Of a stretch of DNA of 64,000 nt, positions 45,944 through 60,617 are shown in pieces. The notes under the pieces are model-generated. The model had not been told where the DNA came from. It searched no databases and was given only the letters and a program-made list of their open reading frames with translations. Each line of letters opens with the position of its first letter. The stretch's first letter is position 1. The translations under genes were made by a program, and so were the position numbers. This stretch comes from Pseudomonadota bacterium (GTDB taxonomy: Bacteria; Pseudomonadota; Gammaproteobacteria; Burkholderiales; Thiobacillaceae), in assembly GCA_021811235.1 (NCBI GenBank), contig JAJZPG010000013.1, forward strand, positions 1-64,000. Reading direction: 5' to 3'.

Positions 45944-46798
45944 CTATTCCAGACAGAGGGCAAGCGCTTCTTCCCAGTCGGGCAGGCGCACGCCGAACGT
46001 GGCGGCCAGCTTGCCACACTCCAGCTGCGAATTGGCCGGACGCATCGCCGGTGTCGGATAGGCCGAACTCGGTATCGCGCTGAGCCGGGCCAGTTTGCCC
46101 TCCGTGGCGGCCAGGTTCGCCAGGATGGCCGCTGCGAACCCGTGCCAGCTGGTGCGTCCGCTACAGCTCACATGATAAACGCCGGATGTTGCAGTTTGAT
46201 CGGGGCCCAGCAGCCAGCGTGCGATCGCCAGTGACGTCGCTTCGGCCACCAGGCGAGACCAGGTCGGCGCACCGAACTGGTCGTTGACTACATTCAGGGC
46301 ATCGCGCTCGCGCGCGAGACGCTGCATGGTGAGCAGGAAATTACGCCCGCGCAGCCCATATATCCAGCTGGTGCGCAGGATCAGATGAGGGACGCCGGCC
46401 CGCTGCACCGCCCGCTCCCCCGCCAGCTTGGAGGCGCCATACACGCCCAGTGGATTGGGTGCGTCGGCTTCCGTATAGGCGCCGGCCTTCTTCCCATCAA
46501 AAACGTAATCGGTGGAAAAATGCACCAGCGGGATGCCACAAGCGGCCAGCTCGCCCGGCGCGGCGGCGTTGATGGCGTGTGCCAGTCCGGATTCGGACTC
46601 GGCCTTGTCCACCGCCGTATAGGCGGCCGGGTTGACGATCAGGTCCGGCGCGAGCGCTGCCACCCTGCGGCGGATGGAGGCCGTGTCGGCGAGGTCGAGC
46701 ACGCCGCGACCCGCGGCGATCACCTCCCCCAGAGGCGCCAGCGTACGCTGCAGTTCCCAGCCCACCTGCCCGCTGATGCCGGTGAGCAGTATCCTCAC
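45944..46798 (-). CDS. rfbD: dTDP-4-dehydrorhamnose reductase
   Basis: 284 residues. A GTG start at 46798 overlaps the rfbC stop as GTGA; an ATG at 46813 would extend the protein by five residues. The NAD(P)-binding N-terminus RILLTGISGQVGWELQRTL, VNPAAYTAVDKAESE and the catalytic Tyr-Lys in YGASKLAGERAV show a short-chain reductase of the RmlD family. It makes dTDP-L-rhamnose in the last step of the pathway. Neighbours rfbC, rfbA and rfbB complete the four-enzyme set; order B-A-C-D in the direction of transcription. Confidence 0.95.
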   Translation of the reverse strand: MRILLTGISGQVGWELQRTLAPLGEVIAAGRGVLDLADTASIRRRVAALAPDLIVNPAAYTAVDKAESESGLAHAINAAAPGELAACGIPLVHFSTDYVFDGKKAGAYTEADAPNPLGVYGASKLAGERAVQRAGVPHLILRTSWIYGLRGRNFLLTMQRLARERDALNVVNDQFGAPTWSRLVAEATSLAIARWLLGPDQTATSGVYHVSCSGRTSWHGFAAAILANLAATEGKLARLSAIPSSAYPTPAMRPANSQLECGKLAATFGVRLPDWEEALALCLE

Positions 46799-47337
46799 GC
46801 GAACACCTCGCATGCAGAGAGTGGCAGGGCAGCCTGGTCTTTGGCGGACAGCAGGGGCTCGCCTTCGAGCGGCCAGCCGATCGCCAGCGCCGGATCGTTC
46901 CACAGCAGACTGCGTTCGAACTGCGGCGCGTAGTAGTCGGTGGTCTTGTAAAGAAATTCGGCGTGGTCCGACAGCACCAGGAAGCCATGCGCAAAGCCGG
47001 GGGGAATCCATGCCATGTCGTGCGACTCGGCCGAGAGTCGAAATGTGGCGGCACGGCCAAAATGGGGCGAACTGCGGCGCAGGTCCACTGCCACGTCGAA
47101 CACTTCCCCCGCCACCACGCGCACCAGCTTGCCCTGCGGCTGCTGGAGCTGATAATGCAATCCGCGTAGTACGCCCTTTGCCGAACGCGAATGGTTGTCC
47201 TGCACGAAATCGTCTGTGATCCCTATCTCGGCAAAGGCCTTGCGGTTGTAGCTTTCGAGAAAGAACCCCCGTGCGTCGCCAAATACCTTCGGACGCAGAA
47301 GCAGGACGTCAGGATGCTGGGTTGCGGTCACTTGCAT
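46795..47337 (-). CDS. rfbC: dTDP-4-dehydrorhamnose 3,5-epimerase
   Basis: 180 residues, full length. The cupin-type RmlC fold shows VFGDARGFFLESYN at the N-terminus, the catalytic His in RGLHYQLQQPQGKLVRVVAG and the Tyr segment near DMAWIPPGFAHGFLVLSDHAEFLYKTTDYY. It epimerises C3 and C5 of dTDP-4-keto-6-deoxyglucose. Its ATG overlaps the rfbA stop by one base (TGATG), and its stop overlaps the rfbD GTG. Confidence 0.96.
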   Translation of the reverse strand: MQVTATQHPDVLLLRPKVFGDARGFFLESYNRKAFAEIGITDDFVQDNHSRSAKGVLRGLHYQLQQPQGKLVRVVAGEVFDVAVDLRRSSPHFGRAATFRLSAESHDMAWIPPGFAHGFLVLSDHAEFLYKTTDYYAPQFERSLLWNDPALAIGWPLEGEPLLSAKDQAALPLSACEVFA

Positions 47338-48221
47338 CAGAACACCCGGTCGTTCAATACGTCGATCAGGTAGCGCCCATAGCCGTTTTTCAGCAGCGGC
47401 CGTGCCAATGCCTGCAACTGGGCTGCGTCGATGAAGCCCTGACGATAGGCGATTTCCTCAGGACAGGCGATCTTCAGCCCCTGGCGTTTCTCGATGGTCT
47501 GGATGTACAGCGCCGCCTCGATGAGAGAATCGTGGGTGCCGGTGTCGAGCCAGGCCTGGCCGCGGCCCATCACCTGTACGTCGAGTTCGCCCCATGCCAG
47601 GTACTGGCGGTTGACGTCGGTGATTTCCAGCTCGCCGCGCGGCGAAGGCTTCAGCGCGCGTGCGACGTCGATTACCCGGTTGTCGTAGAAATAGAGGCCG
47701 GTGACGGCATAGCGGGATTTCGGCTTGGCTGGTTTTTCCTCCAGGCTGACCGCATGGCCGGCAGCGTCGAACTCGACCACCCCGTAACGCTCGGCATCGT
47801 GCACCGGATAGGCGAAAACGGTGGCGCCGTGCGCGCGTGCTCCGGCCGCCTTCATGTCCTGTGCCAGTTCGTGGCCATAGAAAATGTTGTCACCCAGCAC
47901 CAGGGCGCTGGGTGCATTGCCGATGAAATCGCTGCCGATGAGGAAGGCCTGCGCCAGCCCTTCAGGGGAAGGCTGCACCGCATATTGGATATTCAGCCCC
48001 CACTGGGCGCCGTCGCCCAGCAAGTGTTCGAAACGCGGCGTGTCTAGGGGGGTCGAGATCAGCAGGATATCGCGAATGCCCGCCAGCATCAGCGTGGTCA
48101 ACGGATAGTAGACCATGGGCTTGTCGTAGACCGGCAGCAACTGCTTGGAGACTGCCTGCGTAATGGGATAGAGCCGGGTGCCGGAGCCTCCGGCGAGGAT
48201 GATGCCTTTGCGTGAGATCAT
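47337..48221 (-). CDS. rfbA: Glucose-1-phosphate thymidylyltransferase
   Basis: 294 residues. The pyrophosphorylase signature is [36 protein letters not shown], with the conserved [39 protein letters not shown] and the metal/sugar-binding [13 protein letters not shown]. It makes dTDP-glucose from dTTP and glucose-1-phosphate, the first step of the rhamnose route. It starts 2 bases after the rfbB stop. Confidence 0.97.
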   Translation of the reverse strand: MISRKGIILAGGSGTRLYPITQAVSKQLLPVYDKPMVYYPLTTLMLAGIRDILLISTPLDTPRFEHLLGDGAQWGLNIQYAVQPSPEGLAQAFLIGSDFIGNAPSALVLGDNIFYGHELAQDMKAAGARAHGATVFAYPVHDAERYGVVEFDAAGHAVSLEEKPAKPKSRYAVTGLYFYDNRVIDVARALKPSPRGELEITDVNRQYLAWGELDVQVMGRGQAWLDTGTHDSLIEAALYIQTIEKRQGLKIACPEEIAYRQGFIDAAQLQALARPLLKNGYGRYLIDVLNDRVF

Positions 48222-48223
48222 GT

Positions 48224-49285
48224 TCAGCGTAATGCGTAGTTTTCTGAAACCCAGCTGCGGTATTCGCCGCTGGTCACGTGGGTCACCCAGTCCTGGTTCG
48301 CCAGATACCAGGCGACCGTCTTCCTGATCCCGGTCTCGAAGGTTTCGCTCGGCTTCCAGCCGAGTTCCCGCTCGATCTTGATGGCGTCGATGGCATAGCG
48401 ACGGTCGTGACCTGGACGGTCCGTGACGAAGGTGATCAATCCGGCGTGGGGGACGACCGGCGAATCCGGGTGCAGGTCGTCGAGGATGGCGCACAGGGTC
48501 TTCACCACCTCGAGGTTGGTCTTTTCGTTGCAGCCGCCGATGTTATAGGTTTCCCCCACCCGCCCGGCCTCCAGGACCCGCCGGATCGCGCTGCAATGAT
48601 CGCCGACGTACAACCAGTCGCGAATATTGCTGCCGTCGCCATAGATCGGCAGCGGCTTGCCTTCCAGCGCATTGTGGATGACCAGCGGGACGAGTTTTTC
48701 CGGAAACTGCAACGGCCCGTAATTGTTCGAACAGTTGGTGGTCAGCACTGGCAGACCATAGGTATGGTGATAGGCCCGCACCAGATGATCCGAAGCCGCC
48801 TTCGACGCCGAATACGGGCTGTTCGGCGCATACGGCGTGGTCTCGGAAAAAGCCGGTTCGTCCGGGCCGAGCGAACCGTAGACTTCGTCGGTCGAAACGT
48901 GAAGGAAGCGGAAAGCCGCCTGCTCGCCAGCGGGCAGCTGCATCCAGTATGCCTTCACCGCTTCCAGCAGATTGAAGGTCCCGACGACATTGGTCTGAAT
49001 GAACTCGGCCGGGCCGTGGATGGAGCGGTCGACGTGACTCTCGGCGGCAAAATTGACGATCGCGCGCGGCCGGTGTTGCAGCAGCAGCGCGTCGATCAAT
49101 GGACGATCGCCGATGTCGCCGCGCACGAACACGTGCCGCGCGTCTCCTTGCGCCTGCCGCAGGTTTTCCAGATTGCCCGCGTAGGTCAGCTTGTCGAGGT
49201 TGACGACAGGCTCGTCCCCCGTCGCCAGCCAGTCCAGGACGAAATTGGCACCGATGAAGCCGGCACCGCCGGTAACAAGAATCAT
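48224..49285 (-). CDS. rfbB: dTDP-glucose 4,6-dehydratase
   Basis: 353 residues. NAD-binding [28 protein letters not shown] (TDE catalytic segment) and the Tyr-Lys pair in [17 protein letters not shown] are diagnostic. The [23 protein letters not shown] block and the DWLYVGDHC motif are family-specific. It converts dTDP-glucose into dTDP-4-keto-6-deoxyglucose. It is the first enzyme gene after the epsD-like gene, separated by 7 bases. Confidence 0.97.
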   Translation of the reverse strand: MILVTGGAGFIGANFVLDWLATGDEPVVNLDKLTYAGNLENLRQAQGDARHVFVRGDIGDRPLIDALLLQHRPRAIVNFAAESHVDRSIHGPAEFIQTNVVGTFNLLEAVKAYWMQLPAGEQAAFRFLHVSTDEVYGSLGPDEPAFSETTPYAPNSPYSASKAASDHLVRAYHHTYGLPVLTTNCSNNYGPLQFPEKLVPLVIHNALEGKPLPIYGDGSNIRDWLYVGDHCSAIRRVLEAGRVGETYNIGGCNEKTNLEVVKTLCAILDDLHPDSPVVPHAGLITFVTDRPGHDRRYAIDAIKIERELGWKPSETFETGIRKTVAWYLANQDWVTHVTSGEYRSWVSENYALR

Positions 49286-49292
49286 GATGAAC

Positions 49293-50162
49293 TCAGGGGG
49301 TGTCGGTTTGACTGGAAGGAGGCGCGGCAGCAGGCGTCAATCCACTGGCGTATTCGATCTTGCCGCCGGCACGCAGTTTGCGGATTTCGGCGTCCAGCAG
49401 GGTTTTGCGTTTCTCTCCCAGCAAGACGCGCTCGATCGCAGCCCGTGCCTGCTCCAGCGCAACCGGCTGTGCCTGGCTGCCCTGCAACTGCAATACGCTG
49501 ATGCGATCCACTCCCACCGGCAGCATCACCACCTGCCCGTCCTGCATGGCGGAAAGCCGCGCCAACAGGGGAGCCGGAATCTGTTCCGCTGGTTTCACTG
49601 CCCCGCCGGCCTTGACGTCAACGCCCTGCTCCTTCAGCCAGTCGGCGAACGCCGCCAGGGTGCGGCGCTGTTTCAGCTGGGCTTCCAGCTCCGCAATGCG
49701 GGCGGGCGGCAGGGCCAGCTCCAGTTCCCGGACGCGGTACAGTTTGCGTCCCTCGAACAGTTCGGGATGACGGGCATAGTAGTCCCGGACTTCGGCGTCC
49801 GAAGCCTGGGGCAGGTTCTTGAACAGGCGCTCGATGTAGGCCTCGACCATCACCTGTCGCTGCGCCTGCCGCATCGCACGCGCAACTTCGGGCACCTTGT
49901 CCAGCTTGGCGCTTTTGGCTGCATTGCTGACCAGATGCTGGTCGATCATGGCCTCCAGGACCTTGCTGCGCGCCTGAGCGGATTCTGTCTCATCCAGGGG
50001 GCCGAGGCGGGCCACTGCACTGCCAAGTTCAGCCTCGCTGATGATTTCACCGTCCACTGTGGCTGCCACCGCATCGCCAGCGGTCGTTGCCGGCTGTTCG
50101 CACGCGGATAGCGCAAGAGACAAGGCTGAGACAGCTGCGACGAACGCGCGTCGGTTTTTCAT
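49293..50162 (-). CDS. epsD: EpsD-family peptidyl-prolyl isomerase-like lipoprotein
   Basis: 289 residues from ATG 50162 (GGAGGG precedes it). Lipoprotein signal with lipobox LSAC (Cys20). The mature part is a SurA/PpiC-like chaperone: [20 protein letters not shown] at the N-terminal helices, a parvulin-like region around [21 protein letters not shown] to [16 protein letters not shown]. Such EpsD proteins are encoded at the start of betaproteobacterial EPS clusters and fold secreted EPS machinery. Here it leads the rfbBACD-manC genes. No glycosyltransferases are in the window. Confidence 0.8.
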   Translation of the reverse strand: MKNRRAFVAAVSALSLALSACEQPATTAGDAVAATVDGEIISEAELGSAVARLGPLDETESAQARSKVLEAMIDQHLVSNAAKSAKLDKVPEVARAMRQAQRQVMVEAYIERLFKNLPQASDAEVRDYYARHPELFEGRKLYRVRELELALPPARIAELEAQLKQRRTLAAFADWLKEQGVDVKAGGAVKPAEQIPAPLLARLSAMQDGQVVMLPVGVDRISVLQLQGSQAQPVALEQARAAIERVLLGEKRKTLLDAEIRKLRAGGKIEYASGLTPAAAPPSSQTDTP

Positions 50163-50593
50163 CGACCCTCCGGTCAACCATCGAAATGCCCGGTATGGTG
50201 CGGGATTCGGCCGCGCAGAGCAAGCCGCGATGGACAGACGGAGAACACGCTAAAGAAAAAGATACCTGCGCCGTAATTCAAAATCACTACTTCATGCTGA
50301 ACCAATTTGCCGATGGCGCGATTTGTTTGTTGGCCTATATTCAGCTTGTAGAGATTTTCCCTTGTAGTTCTCCCGGTAGGGGTTCATCCCCAGGCGCTCC
50401 TCCTCCTGCCACACCGGGTTTTTTCGCGGCGCCTTGGGCGCCGCTTTTGTTTGCGCTCGGCAGGTGAAATATGCGGGCGCGTTAAAGCGTGCCACCAACC
50501 CGTTCGGGGAGAACCCTTAGACTTTCATGAAATCGGGGAACGGGCGCGCAGGCAGGCTATCCGGATAGGGCATGAAGCCTCGGCCTGCCTTCC
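50163..50593. other. 431-base region without a protein gene; holds candidate sRNA
   Basis: Between the epsD-like start and the coiled-coil protein. The only structured part is the two-hairpin segment about 50360-50452 described separately. A minus-strand short frame (ATG 50387, about 31 codons, preceded by a GGAGGAGGAG) overlaps it and could be a small peptide, but has no recognised similarity. The rest (50453-50593) shows nothing supportable. Confidence 0.5.
50355..50452 (+). ncRNA. Candidate small RNA with CUCCUCCUCCU loop and terminator
   Basis: On the plus strand CCCGGT (50372-50377) pairs with ACCGGG (50413-50418), enclosing a GGGG-TTCAT-CCCC stem and the unpaired loop CTCCTCCTCCTGCC, followed by TTTTTT. 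A second, perfect 8-bp hairpin GCGGCGCC-TTG-GGCGCCGC (50426-50444) and TTTTGTTT form a good rho-independent terminator. An unpaired C/U-rich anti-Shine-Dalgarno loop is a hallmark of base-pairing sRNAs. The 5' end is unknown; a weak TTGTTG-N16-TAGAGA (50327-50354) could be its promoter. Confidence 0.5.
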
Positions 50594-51205
50594 CTATTCC
50601 GAAAATGCTTTCGGGCCGCTGGCGGTGCGCGCCTGTTTGAGCGCTTCAGCCGCCCTGGCTTTGGCCGCCGCCCTGCGTTCACGGGCCTGCTCTTCGAATG
50701 CCGCCTCGCCCACTGATTCCCGCGCCTGCTTGAGCGCTTCGGCCGCGCGGCGCTTGGCTTCCTCCTGCTCTGCCGCCTTGCCCTTGTCTTTGGCCTGCCT
50801 CATCAGGGCAGCCTGCTTTTCGCGCTCGGCCTTCTCGGCCAGCTGCTTCCTGGTTCGCTCCGCTTCCTGGCGTTCGCGTTCGACCTGTGCCGCGCGCGCC
50901 TTGGCGGCTTCCTGGGCCTGTTCTTCCCGGATCGCCTGCTGGCGCGCCAATTCAGCCTGATGCTTGCGCTCAGCTTCCTCCCTTGCCTTCTGCGCCTCCA
51001 GCCGGGCACGGGCCTCCTTCAGGTCGGCACGGATCTGCGCACCGGTCTGGCGGATGCGCTCGCCAATCGACGTCAGGTCATCACCGGAAAGATTCGAATT
51101 GTCAGGGGGGGCCTTGCCATTCCCGGTTTCTGCAGAATGGACGCCGATCGGCACCAGACCGATCAGCACGACGGCAACAAGACGCAATACAGGGTGGCTG
51201 TTCAT
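50594..51205 (-). CDS. Secreted/periplasmic coiled-coil protein, Ala/Glu/Lys-rich
   Basis: 203 residues. Signal peptide 1 to about 24 (LVAVVLIGLVPIGVHSA). A short Gly/Asn-rich stretch is followed by a long uninterrupted helix (about 55-200), rich in Ala, Arg, Glu, Lys and Gln with heptad character: ERKHQAELARQQ, AEKAEREKQAALMRQ and two similar units AAEALKQARESVGEAAFEEQARERR and AAEALKQARTASGPKAF. This composition resembles TolA domain II but has no membrane anchor or TolA C-terminal domain, and there is no tol operon here. Function unknown. It is transcribed toward epsD with 431 bases between. Confidence 0.65.
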   Translation of the reverse strand: MNSHPVLRLVAVVLIGLVPIGVHSAETGNGKAPPDNSNLSGDDLTSIGERIRQTGAQIRADLKEARARLEAQKAREEAERKHQAELARQQAIREEQAQEAAKARAAQVERERQEAERTRKQLAEKAEREKQAALMRQAKDKGKAAEQEEAKRRAAEALKQARESVGEAAFEEQARERRAAAKARAAEALKQARTASGPKAFSE

Positions 51206-51352
51206 GGGATGTTCCTCCGTCTGGACACAATGTCACAGGCACAGCACACCCCACTTGGCGGCTTCGGGATGAAGCCGGATACGGGTCGAACCGGGCATGT
51301 ACCTGCCGCATCAACGGCTAACGGCCATACATGCCGGATTCTTTACCGGAAA

Positions 51353-53605
51353 TTAGGCCGGCACGGCCTCCTCGAACTCCAGACTGACCTTGCCGTCGGC
51401 GTCGACGTCGATGGTTACCCGCCCTCCATTGGCCAGCCTGCCGAACAGCAGTTCGTCGGCCAGCGCCTTGCGGATGGTGTCCTGGATCAGGCGCGCCATC
51501 GGGCGGGCGCCCATCAGCGGGTCGAAGCCGTGCTGGGCGAGATGGGTCTTGAGCGCGTCGGTGAACACCGCCTCGACCTTCTTCTCGTGCAGCTGCTCTT
51601 CGAGCTGCATCAGGAATTTGTCGACCACCTGCAGGATGATCGGTTCGGTGAGCGCCGCGAACGGGATGATGGCATCCAGCCGGTTGCGGAATTCCGGGGT
51701 GAACATGCGCTTGATCTCGCCCATCTCGTCGCCGCTCTCGCGCGCGCTGGAGAAGCCGATGGTCGCCTTGTTCAGCATTTCGGCCCCGGCGTTGGTCGTC
51801 ATGATCAGCACCACGTTGCGGAAATCCGCCTTGCGCCCGTTGGTGTCGGTCAGCGTGCCGTGGTCCATCACCTGCAGCAGCACGTTGAAAATGTCCGGAT
51901 GCGCCTTCTCGATTTCATCCAGCAGGACAACCGCATAGGGATGCTTGTTGATGGCTTCGGTCAGCAACCCGCCCTGGTCGAAGCCGACGTAGCCGGGCGG
52001 CGCCCCGATCAGCCGCGACACGGCGTGGCGCTCCATGTATTCGGACATGTCGAAACGGATCAGCTCGACCCCCAGCACGTAGGCGAGCTGGCGCGCGACC
52101 TCGGTCTTGCCGACCCCGGTGGGGCCGGAGAACAGGAAGTTGCCGATCGGCTTTTGCGGGTTGCCCAGGCCGCTGCGCGACATCTTGATGGCCGTGGCCA
52201 GGGCGTCGATCGCCGCGTCCTGACCGTACACCACGGCCTTGAGATCGCGGTCGAGCGTCTTCAGCGAATTCTTGTCGTTGGCCGACACGGTCTTGGGGGG
52301 AATGCGCGCGATCTTGGCGATGATGTCCTCGATCTCCCTGGGCGTGATGACCCGCTTCTGCTTCGATTTCGGCAGGATGCGCTGCGCCGCGCCCGCCTCG
52401 TCGATGACGTCGATCGCCTTGTCGGGCAGGTGGCGGTCGTTGATGTAGCGCGCCGACAACTGCGCCGCGGTGCTCAAGGCCGCAGCCGTGTACTTGACGC
52501 CGTGGTGGTCCTCGAATCGCGACTTCAGGCCGCGCAGGATCGCCACCGTCTCGTTGACCGAGGGCTCCGGTACGTCGATCTTCTGGAAGCGCCGCGACAG
52601 CGCGTGGTCCTTCTCGAAGATGCCGCGGTACTCGGTGTAGGTGGTGGCGCCGATGCAGCGCAGGTTGCCGGACGACAGCGCCGGCTTCAAGAGGTTGGAC
52701 GCGTCGAGCGTGCCGCCGGACGCCGCGCCGGCGCCGATCAGCGTGTGGATCTCGTCGATGAAGAGCACCGCCTTGGGATTGTCCGAGAGCTGCTTCAGCA
52801 CGCCCTTCAGGCGCTGCTCGAAGTCGCCGCGGTATTTGGTGCCGGCCAGCAAAGCCCCCATGTCGAGCGCGTAGACCGTGCTCTGCGCGAGGATGTCAGG
52901 CACCGTGCCTTCGACGATGCGGCGCGCCAGACCTTCGGCGATCGCGGTCTTGCCGACGCCCGCCTCGCCCACCAGCAGGGGATTGTTCTTGCGGCGGCGG
53001 CACAAGGTCTGGATCACGCGTTCGAGTTCCTGATCGCGTCCGATCAGCGGGTCGATCTTGCCGGCCAGCGCCTGCGCGTTGAGGTTCTGCGCGAAGCTGT
53101 CGAGCGGAGAACTGGAAGGCGCCTCGGGGCTGCTCTCAGGCGCTTCTTCCGGACGCACGGGCTCGCTTTGCGGCGTCTTGGTGATGCCGTGGGAGATGTA
53201 GTTCACGATGTCCAGCCGGCTCACGCCCTGCTGGGTGAGGAAGTACACCGCGTGGGAATCCTTCTCGCCGAACACCGCCACCAGCACGTTGGCGCCGGTC
53301 ACTTCCTTCTTGCCGGACGACTGCACGTGCAGGATGGCGCGCTGGATCACGCGCTGGAAGCCGAGCGTCGGCTGGGTGTCGACCTCGCCCTCACCCGCCA
53401 CCTTGGGCGTGTGCTCGTCGATGAACTTGCCGAGCTGTTCGCGCATCGTTTCGATGTTGGCGCCACAGGCGCGCAGCACCTCGGCGGCGGAGGGGTTGTC
53501 CAGCATCGCCATCAGCAGATGCTCCACCGAAATGAATTCGTGGCGCTTCTGCCGCGCATCCATGAAGGCCATGTGCAGCGAAACTTCGAGTTCCTGGGCG
53601 ATCAT
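51353..53605 (-). CDS. clpA: ATP-dependent Clp protease ATP-binding subunit ClpA
   Basis: 750 residues, typical. The N-domain has two repeats ([32 protein letters not shown]). The two AAA+ modules follow: D1 with Walker [16 protein letters not shown] and [15 protein letters not shown]2 with [15 protein letters not shown] and [24 protein letters not shown]. An IGL loop-like FSSARE region contacts ClpP. It unfolds substrates for ClpP degradation in the N-end rule pathway. It starts immediately after the ClpS stop. Confidence 0.97.
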   Translation of the reverse strand: MIAQELEVSLHMAFMDARQKRHEFISVEHLLMAMLDNPSAAEVLRACGANIETMREQLGKFIDEHTPKVAGEGEVDTQPTLGFQRVIQRAILHVQSSGKKEVTGANVLVAVFGEKDSHAVYFLTQQGVSRLDIVNYISHGITKTPQSEPVRPEEAPESSPEAPSSSPLDSFAQNLNAQALAGKIDPLIGRDQELERVIQTLCRRRKNNPLLVGEAGVGKTAIAEGLARRIVEGTVPDILAQSTVYALDMGALLAGTKYRGDFEQRLKGVLKQLSDNPKAVLFIDEIHTLIGAGAASGGTLDASNLLKPALSSGNLRCIGATTYTEYRGIFEKDHALSRRFQKIDVPEPSVNETVAILRGLKSRFEDHHGVKYTAAALSTAAQLSARYINDRHLPDKAIDVIDEAGAAQRILPKSKQKRVITPREIEDIIAKIARIPPKTVSANDKNSLKTLDRDLKAVVYGQDAAIDALATAIKMSRSGLGNPQKPIGNFLFSGPTGVGKTEVARQLAYVLGVELIRFDMSEYMERHAVSRLIGAPPGYVGFDQGGLLTEAINKHPYAVVLLDEIEKAHPDIFNVLLQVMDHGTLTDTNGRKADFRNVVLIMTTNAGAEMLNKATIGFSSARESGDEMGEIKRMFTPEFRNRLDAIIPFAALTEPIILQVVDKFLMQLEEQLHEKKVEAVFTDALKTHLAQHGFDPLMGARPMARLIQDTIRKALADELLFGRLANGGRVTIDVDADGKVSLEFEEAVPA

Positions 53606-53914
53606 CTAACTTTCCTCCATCGTACATTGCAGCGGATGCTGATGCTGCCGCGCGAAATCCACAACCTGCTCGACCTTGGTGTGCGCGATATCCCGCGGAT
53701 ACACTCCGCACACTCCCACACCCTCAGTATGCACTTTGAGCATGATTTGTGTCGCCCGTTCATGGTCGATGCCGAAAAACTTCTGCAGGACATGCACCAC
53801 GAATTCCATCGGGGTGTAATCGTCGTTCAGCAACAGCACCTTGTACAAGGGCGGCGGCTTCACCTTCGCCGCAGACGGTTCCAGTAGGGTACTGCCTTCT
53901 CGCTTGGTTGCCAT
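53606..53914 (-). CDS. clpS: ClpA adaptor protein ClpS
   Basis: 102 residues. The conserved core [65 protein letters not shown] includes the N-end-rule binding residues (Asn-Asp-Asp-Tyr) and the ClpA-contact helix. The N-terminal extension ([19 protein letters not shown]) is typical. It delivers N-degron substrates to ClpA. A heat-shock-like promoter candidate precedes it at 53948-53972. It ends directly at the clpA ATG. Confidence 0.97.
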   Translation of the reverse strand: MATKREGSTLLEPSAAKVKPPPLYKVLLLNDDYTPMEFVVHVLQKFFGIDHERATQIMLKVHTEGVGVCGVYPRDIAHTKVEQVVDFARQHQHPLQCTMEES

Positions 53915-53947
53915 AGCCGGAATAAGCCTGGATTACTGGCTTTATTT

Positions 53948-53972
53948 TGATGGGATGGAGGGATTTTTCAAG
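53948..53972 (-). promoter_or_regulatory. Possible sigma-32-type promoter before clpS
   Basis: Minus strand: CTTGAAA (53972-53966), 10 bases, TCCCATCA (53955-53948). -35 perfect, -10 partly, spacing one base shorter than the usual 11-16. It lies 34 bases before the clpS ATG. A sigma-70 reading (TTGAAA, 17, AAAATA) is also possible. Confidence 0.35.
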
Positions 53973-54021
53973 CCCGCTGTAAGTAGGGCCAAGCGACATC
54001 AGGGGGATGTCAGGTACGGAA

Positions 54022-54111
<90 letters not shown>

Positions 54112-54211
54112 GGCGGCGCGTATTGTAACCGAGGTCGGCCGCTTCGCACGCCCGGGTGGACGAAATTTTCCTGCTGAGCCAGACTGTCTGCATGCCCACC
54201 CTAAAAAGACA

Positions 54212-55612
54212 ATGATGGGATCGATCGGGAGACTCGTCGCGCTGGCCTTGGCGCTGGCACTGGCTGCCTGCAGCCGGCCGGCGCCGCCACCGGAAACCAC
54301 CGGCGAATTGCGGGTGGGGACGCGCAACAGCCCGGCCAGCTACTACATCGCCCATAGCGGCGAGCCTGCCGGATTCGAGCATGACCTGCTCGTCGCGTTC
54401 AGCCGGTCGCAAAAGTGGACGCTCGAATGGACGGAGAAATCCCGCCCCGAAGCGCTGTTCGAGCTCCTCGACAGCCATCAGATCCATCTCGCGGCAGCGA
54501 CCCTGCCGCAGGCCGTGGTCAAGGAACGCCACCTCATCTCCGGGCCGATACTGTACGAAACCCCGGTCCATGTCGTGGTCCGTTCCGGCGAGCGGGCACC
54601 GCGCAACGTAGCCGCCCTGGCGGGCAGGAAGCTTGCACTGATCATCGGCTCCGGCCACACGCCGATGCTGATGCGCCTGAAGCGCAAGCATCCGAAACTG
54701 GCCTGGGCGGCGCTGGAGAACGTCTGGCCGGAGGAGCTGCTGGCGCAATTGCGCGCGGGCAGGTATGACGCGGTGGTCATCAACGGCATGGATTTCGACC
54801 CCATGCGCAATGCCTACCCGGACCTGAAGGTGGCACTCGACCTTCCCGACAAGCAGAAAATCGTGTGGGCCCTGCCCAAACGCAGCTCGCAGCTCCTGCG
54901 CAACGAACTGGCGCGCTTCGTCGAGCGGGCGCGCAAGGACGGCACCCTCAAACGCGTCTACGAACGCTATTTCGGCCACGTCAGAAGGCTCGACAGCTCC
55001 GACATCCTCGGCATCATGCAGCGTCGCCCGCAGCGCCTGCCCGGTCTGCGCCGGCATTTTCACGAGGCGCAGACACTGAGCGGCATCGACTGGCGCCTGT
55101 TGGCCGCGATCGGCTACCAGGAATCGCAATGGAATCCCTATGCCACCTCGCCCACCGGGGTGCGCGGGCTGATGATGCTGACCGGCGAAACGGCCGACCG
55201 CATGGGAATCAGCGATCGGCTCAATGCACGCCAAAGCATCCTCGGGGGCGCACGCTATCTGGCCTTGTTGAAGGACGCCCTGCCCCCCCGGATCGCCGAA
55301 CCCGACCGCACCTGGCTGGCGCTGGCCGCCTACAACCAGGGGCAAGGGCATCTGGAGGACGCCCGCCGCATCGCGCAGGCGCGCGGCGGCAATCCGGACA
55401 GCTGGGCCGACGTCAAGGAAGCCCTCCCCTACCTGGGGCGCGGCACGTATGCGAGGGTGATGAAGTACGGCTACGCGCGTGGCGGCGAGGCGCTGCATTT
55501 CGCCGAGAACATCCGCAACTACTATGACGTCCTGCTGCGGCTCGAACCCGCATACGACCCGCTGATCAACCTCGGTACCAGCGAGGACGACGGCCTCGCC
55601 GTGCCGGGCTGA
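54212..55612 (+). CDS. mltF: Membrane-bound lytic murein transglycosylase F (MltF-like)
   Basis: 466 residues. A lipoprotein-type signal with AACS (Cys20) precedes a periplasmic-binding domain (SBP_bac_3: GELRVGTRNSPASYYIAHSGEPAGFEHDLLVAFSR) at about 30-270. The SLT catalytic domain follows (about 290-440) with the catalytic Glu in AAIGYQESQWNPYATSPTGVRGLMMLT and the AAYNQGQGHLEDAR motif. It cleaves peptidoglycan glycan strands to form 1,6-anhydromuramyl ends. A paralogous SBP3-type sensor domain occurs in the protein at 15464-17713. Promoter not obvious. Confidence 0.92.
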   Translation: MMGSIGRLVALALALALAACSRPAPPPETTGELRVGTRNSPASYYIAHSGEPAGFEHDLLVAFSRSQKWTLEWTEKSRPEALFELLDSHQIHLAAATLPQAVVKERHLISGPILYETPVHVVVRSGERAPRNVAALAGRKLALIIGSGHTPMLMRLKRKHPKLAWAALENVWPEELLAQLRAGRYDAVVINGMDFDPMRNAYPDLKVALDLPDKQKIVWALPKRSSQLLRNELARFVERARKDGTLKRVYERYFGHVRRLDSSDILGIMQRRPQRLPGLRRHFHEAQTLSGIDWRLLAAIGYQESQWNPYATSPTGVRGLMMLTGETADRMGISDRLNARQSILGGARYLALLKDALPPRIAEPDRTWLALAAYNQGQGHLEDARRIAQARGGNPDSWADVKEALPYLGRGTYARVMKYGYARGGEALHFAENIRNYYDVLLRLEPAYDPLINLGTSEDDGLAVPG

Positions 55613-55649
55613 AGAGCGGCCGGCGCGCCAGCGTGCCCGGCAACTCGAT

Positions 55650-60522
<4,873 letters not shown>

Positions 60523-60541
60523 GACAGCGGACCTAAGCTTT

Positions 60542-60547
60542 TATAAT
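60542..60547 (+). promoter_or_regulatory. Perfect -10 box for queF
   Basis: TATAAT at 60542-60547, 70 bases before the queF ATG; no clear -35 is visible. It sits in the 95-base divergent region shared with smc. Confidence 0.45.
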
Positions 60548-60617
60548 GGGTGTCGTCTCAAAGCGCCGTTCGGTATGCGGCGTTCTTGTTTTCGTCACAT
60601 TCTACACCGAGCCTCCC

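Noticed and set aside
50292-50386. Short minus-strand frame MNPYRENYKGKSLQAEYRP...
   Set aside because: Has a good GGAGGAGGAG before its ATG (50387), but overlaps the hairpins of the candidate sRNA; the purine-rich stretch is the complement of the sRNA loop, so the ribosome site may be incidental.
50960-53887. Open frame of about 975 codons on the plus strand opposite clpA
   Set aside because: Antisense to clpA and clpS with a composition typical of a mirror frame; no domain is recognisable.
60542-60617. Possible preQ1 riboswitch upstream of queF
   Set aside because: The leader has a short CGCCG/CGGCG hairpin but no recognisable preQ1-I or II pseudoknot pattern.
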